DNA from: Conchocele bisecta
Taxonomy: Eukaryota > Mollusca > Bivalvia > Lucinida > Thyasiridae
Assembly: GCA_029237695.1 (NCBI GenBank)
Contig: CM055279.1
Coordinates: 57,547,530-57,611,529 of the forward strand
Direction of reading: 5' to 3'
Length of the DNA stretch: 64,000 bases
Position 1 is the stretch's first letter; every line of letters starts with the position of its first letter. Both the position numbers and the translations under genes were made by a program. Under the pieces are notes generated by a model. That model saw only the letters and a list, made by a program, of their open reading frames with translations, had not been told where the DNA came from and did not search any database. Shown here in pieces: positions 61,453-64,000 of the stretch.

Positions 61453-61953
61453 TTAATATTACTTGATGGATTGCTTCAATACTTGGACACTATATACATG
61501 TAAGCATTTGGAACACTTATGCTGCCATTAACATGACCTTGGCCTTTTTGAAATCCACATTGTTGTGGAAACGATTAGCCATTTTTTTACGTCAAAAAGT
61601 TTGTATAAAATTAATATTACTTGATGGATTGCTTCAATATTTGGATACTTGATATATGTCAGCATTTGGAACATACTGCTTCTCCCATTAACATGACCAT
61701 GACGTTTTTGACCTTCACATGGTTGTGGAAACACTTTTACGTCAAAATGTTTTTACAAATTTCTTCATCATGATGTAACTTTAATATTACTTGACAGATT
61801 GTTTCAATATGTATTAACATAACCTTGACCTTTTTTATGCTCCCTATGCAATAGCAAGGGGGGCATATTGTATTGCTCTTGAGGTTCCATCCGTCCGTCC
61901 ATCAGTGTACATTTACTTCAAAAAGTTTGTAAGAGTTTCTCTAACATGTAATA

Positions 61954-63406
61954 CAGTGCGACCCCGTTAGTACACGCTTCACTATAACACGATTTCGGTT
62001 AGTACACGGTTGTGCCTTGGCTCCCGAATTTTTTTCCTATTTGTATATCAAAATCGTGTTAAATTTGTTACACGACTATTGTCAGAAATCGTGTTAAATT
62101 TGCGATTCTTTCCCAAATTAGAACCAAAATGGACGATTTTTTTTTTTTTATGGGCGCATAGCCTCCTATTATCTCACCGATGTGAATGTGCAGCTGATCA
62201 CGTTTGCACATTTCGTAAATTAATCCGAGCAAACTGGGAATAAGATCAGTAAGACCAGTAACAAAGCAGTGCTAATTGTTATGTGCTCGATTTCATTTTT
62301 CCGGCATGCGTTCGCGCTCACCATTGGTGGAATATTAATTAGGTGTAAAGGCTGACCAATCGGAGATCGCGTATCAGTCGCGCAGAATTAACTCGACCCA
62401 GATTAACTAAAGTGTTACAGCACTGCCCACGCCCCCGGCGCATGTACACAAATGTGTACCTGACAACTGGCCTTGTTTCGCTATGTCATAATTGAGCCAG
62501 TGCACGAGATAATCAACTTTATTATATAACTGAGATTTTCACCGAGAATGATTTGACTTTTTTCTGCAAATATATCGGAAAGTTGATAACATTTTCAGAG
62601 CAAATGCGTAATAATTACTAATTTAATATTCGTCAAAATTCGATATCGTTTACAGAAAATGTACACTATTATCAGATTCATCTTCGTCGAAAATCTCACG
62701 TGATAAGCCTGATTACCTCATGAACTGGCGCAATATTATAACACGTCGGGGCAAAACAACGTCTATACAGGTCTGTACTCAAACCCACAGGTGGAATAGT
62801 CGGACGTGTGACACAAAGAAAAGAAAATTACAAAAATATCCATTACCCCACCCACTTGATCTCGTTCTATTATTAACGTCATGTACAGTACAATACCAGG
62901 TGGGTGGGATAATGGGATTTTTTTAATAGGCATTTATTTTGGTGTCATAGGTCCCGAGTCTTCCACCTGTGTGCTCACCATATGAACACAGATTGCAACG
63001 CACGAGCTTGTCCTTGATGTTGCAGCTGATGGAACAGGATATCGGTCATTGGGTCGGTATTCATTGCGTCATCATTACTACTCTTTTTTCTACACGCATT
63101 TACAATAATGGATTGCACGGACCTGCGTAGATCTACATTCTACATGAAATTGATGAATAAATGAAACATGACGTTAACAATTCTTGGATTCAATATATTT
63201 ATTACATGCGAAGATAACAGTGAAAACTTATGGAATATTATAGGCATTGGCGACGTCGTTCATTCGCAGTCACAGTGTACAGTGTACATGTATTTTTTGT
63301 TGACATTATGATGCGTCTTGGGCGAGAACGGATATAGCACGGTTCGGATAAGCAACACGGAAGGTTGTATGTCGCCGGACTTCCGTGTACTAACGGGGTC
63401 GCACTG
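61954..63406 (+). mobile_element. pogo/Tigger-like element with perfect ends
   Basis: 61954-61976 and 63384-63406 are perfect 23-bp inverted repeats (CAGTGCGACCCCGTTAGTAC and onward), flanked by TA on both sides (61952-61953, 63407-63408). G-like core text reads through on both sides. Size and ends fit a decayed or non-autonomous pogo-like transposon; no transposase motifs were recognised inside. Confidence 0.75.
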
Positions 63407-63575
63407 TATCTTCAATATATTGCGCGAAGGATTGCTTCCATACTTTGACACTAGAATCACCTGCACATTTGTCACACACTCCCACCACCATTAACACGAC
63501 ATTGACTGCTGTCACCTTCGAAATGTCGCTGAAACACATAGCACACATTTTGTCTTGTGGCTTTGCCTCGTTTCT

Positions 63576-64000
63576 TGTTGGATGGGTTTTGGTCTAAGGA
63601 TTAGAACACCTGACTTCCAATCTGTAAGGCCATATAAAGTTCTTTCTCTGTTAAGCGTCCGCGTGCGGGTAGGTTTTGAAAGTGGTTCTGTGAAAACACA
63701 AATACAATGTGTATGCTATATTTATTGGTGAAGTAATATGAAAACTGATTGGTGGGGGTCATGTCCAAGTATTAAATCTGTTCACTTAATAAGTTTAATA
63801 AGAGTATATTTTCTTCTTTTTTCTAAAGTTGCTGGCTGAAATTAAAATTTATGCTAATATTTTCCTCAACCAAAGGGTCGAGGAAGTTTTTAACATAAAT
63901 GAAATGAAACACGGGTTATCGATGGATTGTACAAGGGCTGTTGCACGTGTGGCCTGGCTATATTGCAGCACATGAATGAGGCGGCGGAGGGCCGGCGGGC
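63576..64000. other. Intron, nothing recognised
   Basis: A weak inverted repeat lies at 63854-63897 (TTATGCTAATATTTTCCTC against GAGGAAGTTTTTAACATAA). The last 20 bases are GC-rich. Confidence 0.5.

Larger units (their letters stand above)
59641..63575 (+). repeat. G-like tandem core hosting three insertions
   Basis: Monomers of about 170 bp (GGATTGCTTCAATATTTGGACA, ATTAACATGACCTTGACC, GTTGTGGAAACACTT, GTCAAAAAGTTTGTACAAG) recur from 59641 onward. The core is interrupted by a fold-back (59902-60449), a TTAA MITE (60512-61452) and a pogo-like element (61954-63406). A head-like ATGCTCCCTATGCAATAGC with AAGGGGGGCATA lies near 61838. It ends at 63555-63580 with GGCTTTGCCTCGTTTCTTGTT. Confidence 0.65.

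Noticed and set aside
63596..63640. tRNA-like text around CCTGACTTCCAATC
   Set aside because: Only an anticodon-arm resemblance; no D or T arm at proper spacing.

Overview
This is eukaryotic, AT-rich, almost wholly non-coding DNA from one long gene and its introns. The repeat types suggest a bivalve mollusc: AGCTCACCTGAGC-headed tandem-core elements, many short-monomer families containing AAGGTCAAGGTCAC, and a tRNA-headed SINE with a conserved centre. Species cannot be fixed from sequence alone. No bacterial or organellar genes, rRNA, intact tRNA or CRISPR array are seen.

The gene: four exons on the + strand (8278-8318, 45878-46269, 48285-48378, 48695-49055) join with perfect phase agreement into 296 uninterrupted codons. 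The product has Src-SH2-like tyrosine motifs, a proline-rich SH3-type ligand, a basic linker and most of a pleckstrin-homology (PH) domain. The best family guess is an AFAP1-like (actin filament-associated protein) adaptor. Both gene ends lie outside the window. The intron between the first two exons is about 37.6 kb.

The introns are packed with repeats. (1) At least eight families of tandem-core elements share one plan: a palindromic GC-rich head, a core of about 150-440 bp monomers, a tail carrying the inverse of the head motif, then a hairpin and often CTAG-T. They look like non-autonomous Helitron-like or pearl-like elements, nested up to three deep. (2) A 13-bp satellite fills 22.57-30.69 kb. 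(3) An 88-bp minisatellite fills 49.04-56.78 kb. Its unit begins inside the PH exon and spans the exon's 5' splice site, so the junction itself has been copied about 88 times. (4) Cut-and-paste elements with clear ends include TTAA-flanked MITEs with identifiable empty sites, two TA-flanked pogo/Tigger-like elements (one with a transposase C-terminal remnant), a 4.7-kb element with 39-bp terminal inverted repeats, and several long fold-backs. (5) SINEs include one with 18-bp target duplications.

The middles of both large arrays (about 22.6-26.5 kb and 49.45-54.8 kb) carry dense small insertions and deletions, whereas the array edges are clean. This looks like unpolished long-read consensus, so copy numbers there are unreliable. 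Stretches not listed as a gene or repeat showed nothing I could recognise.
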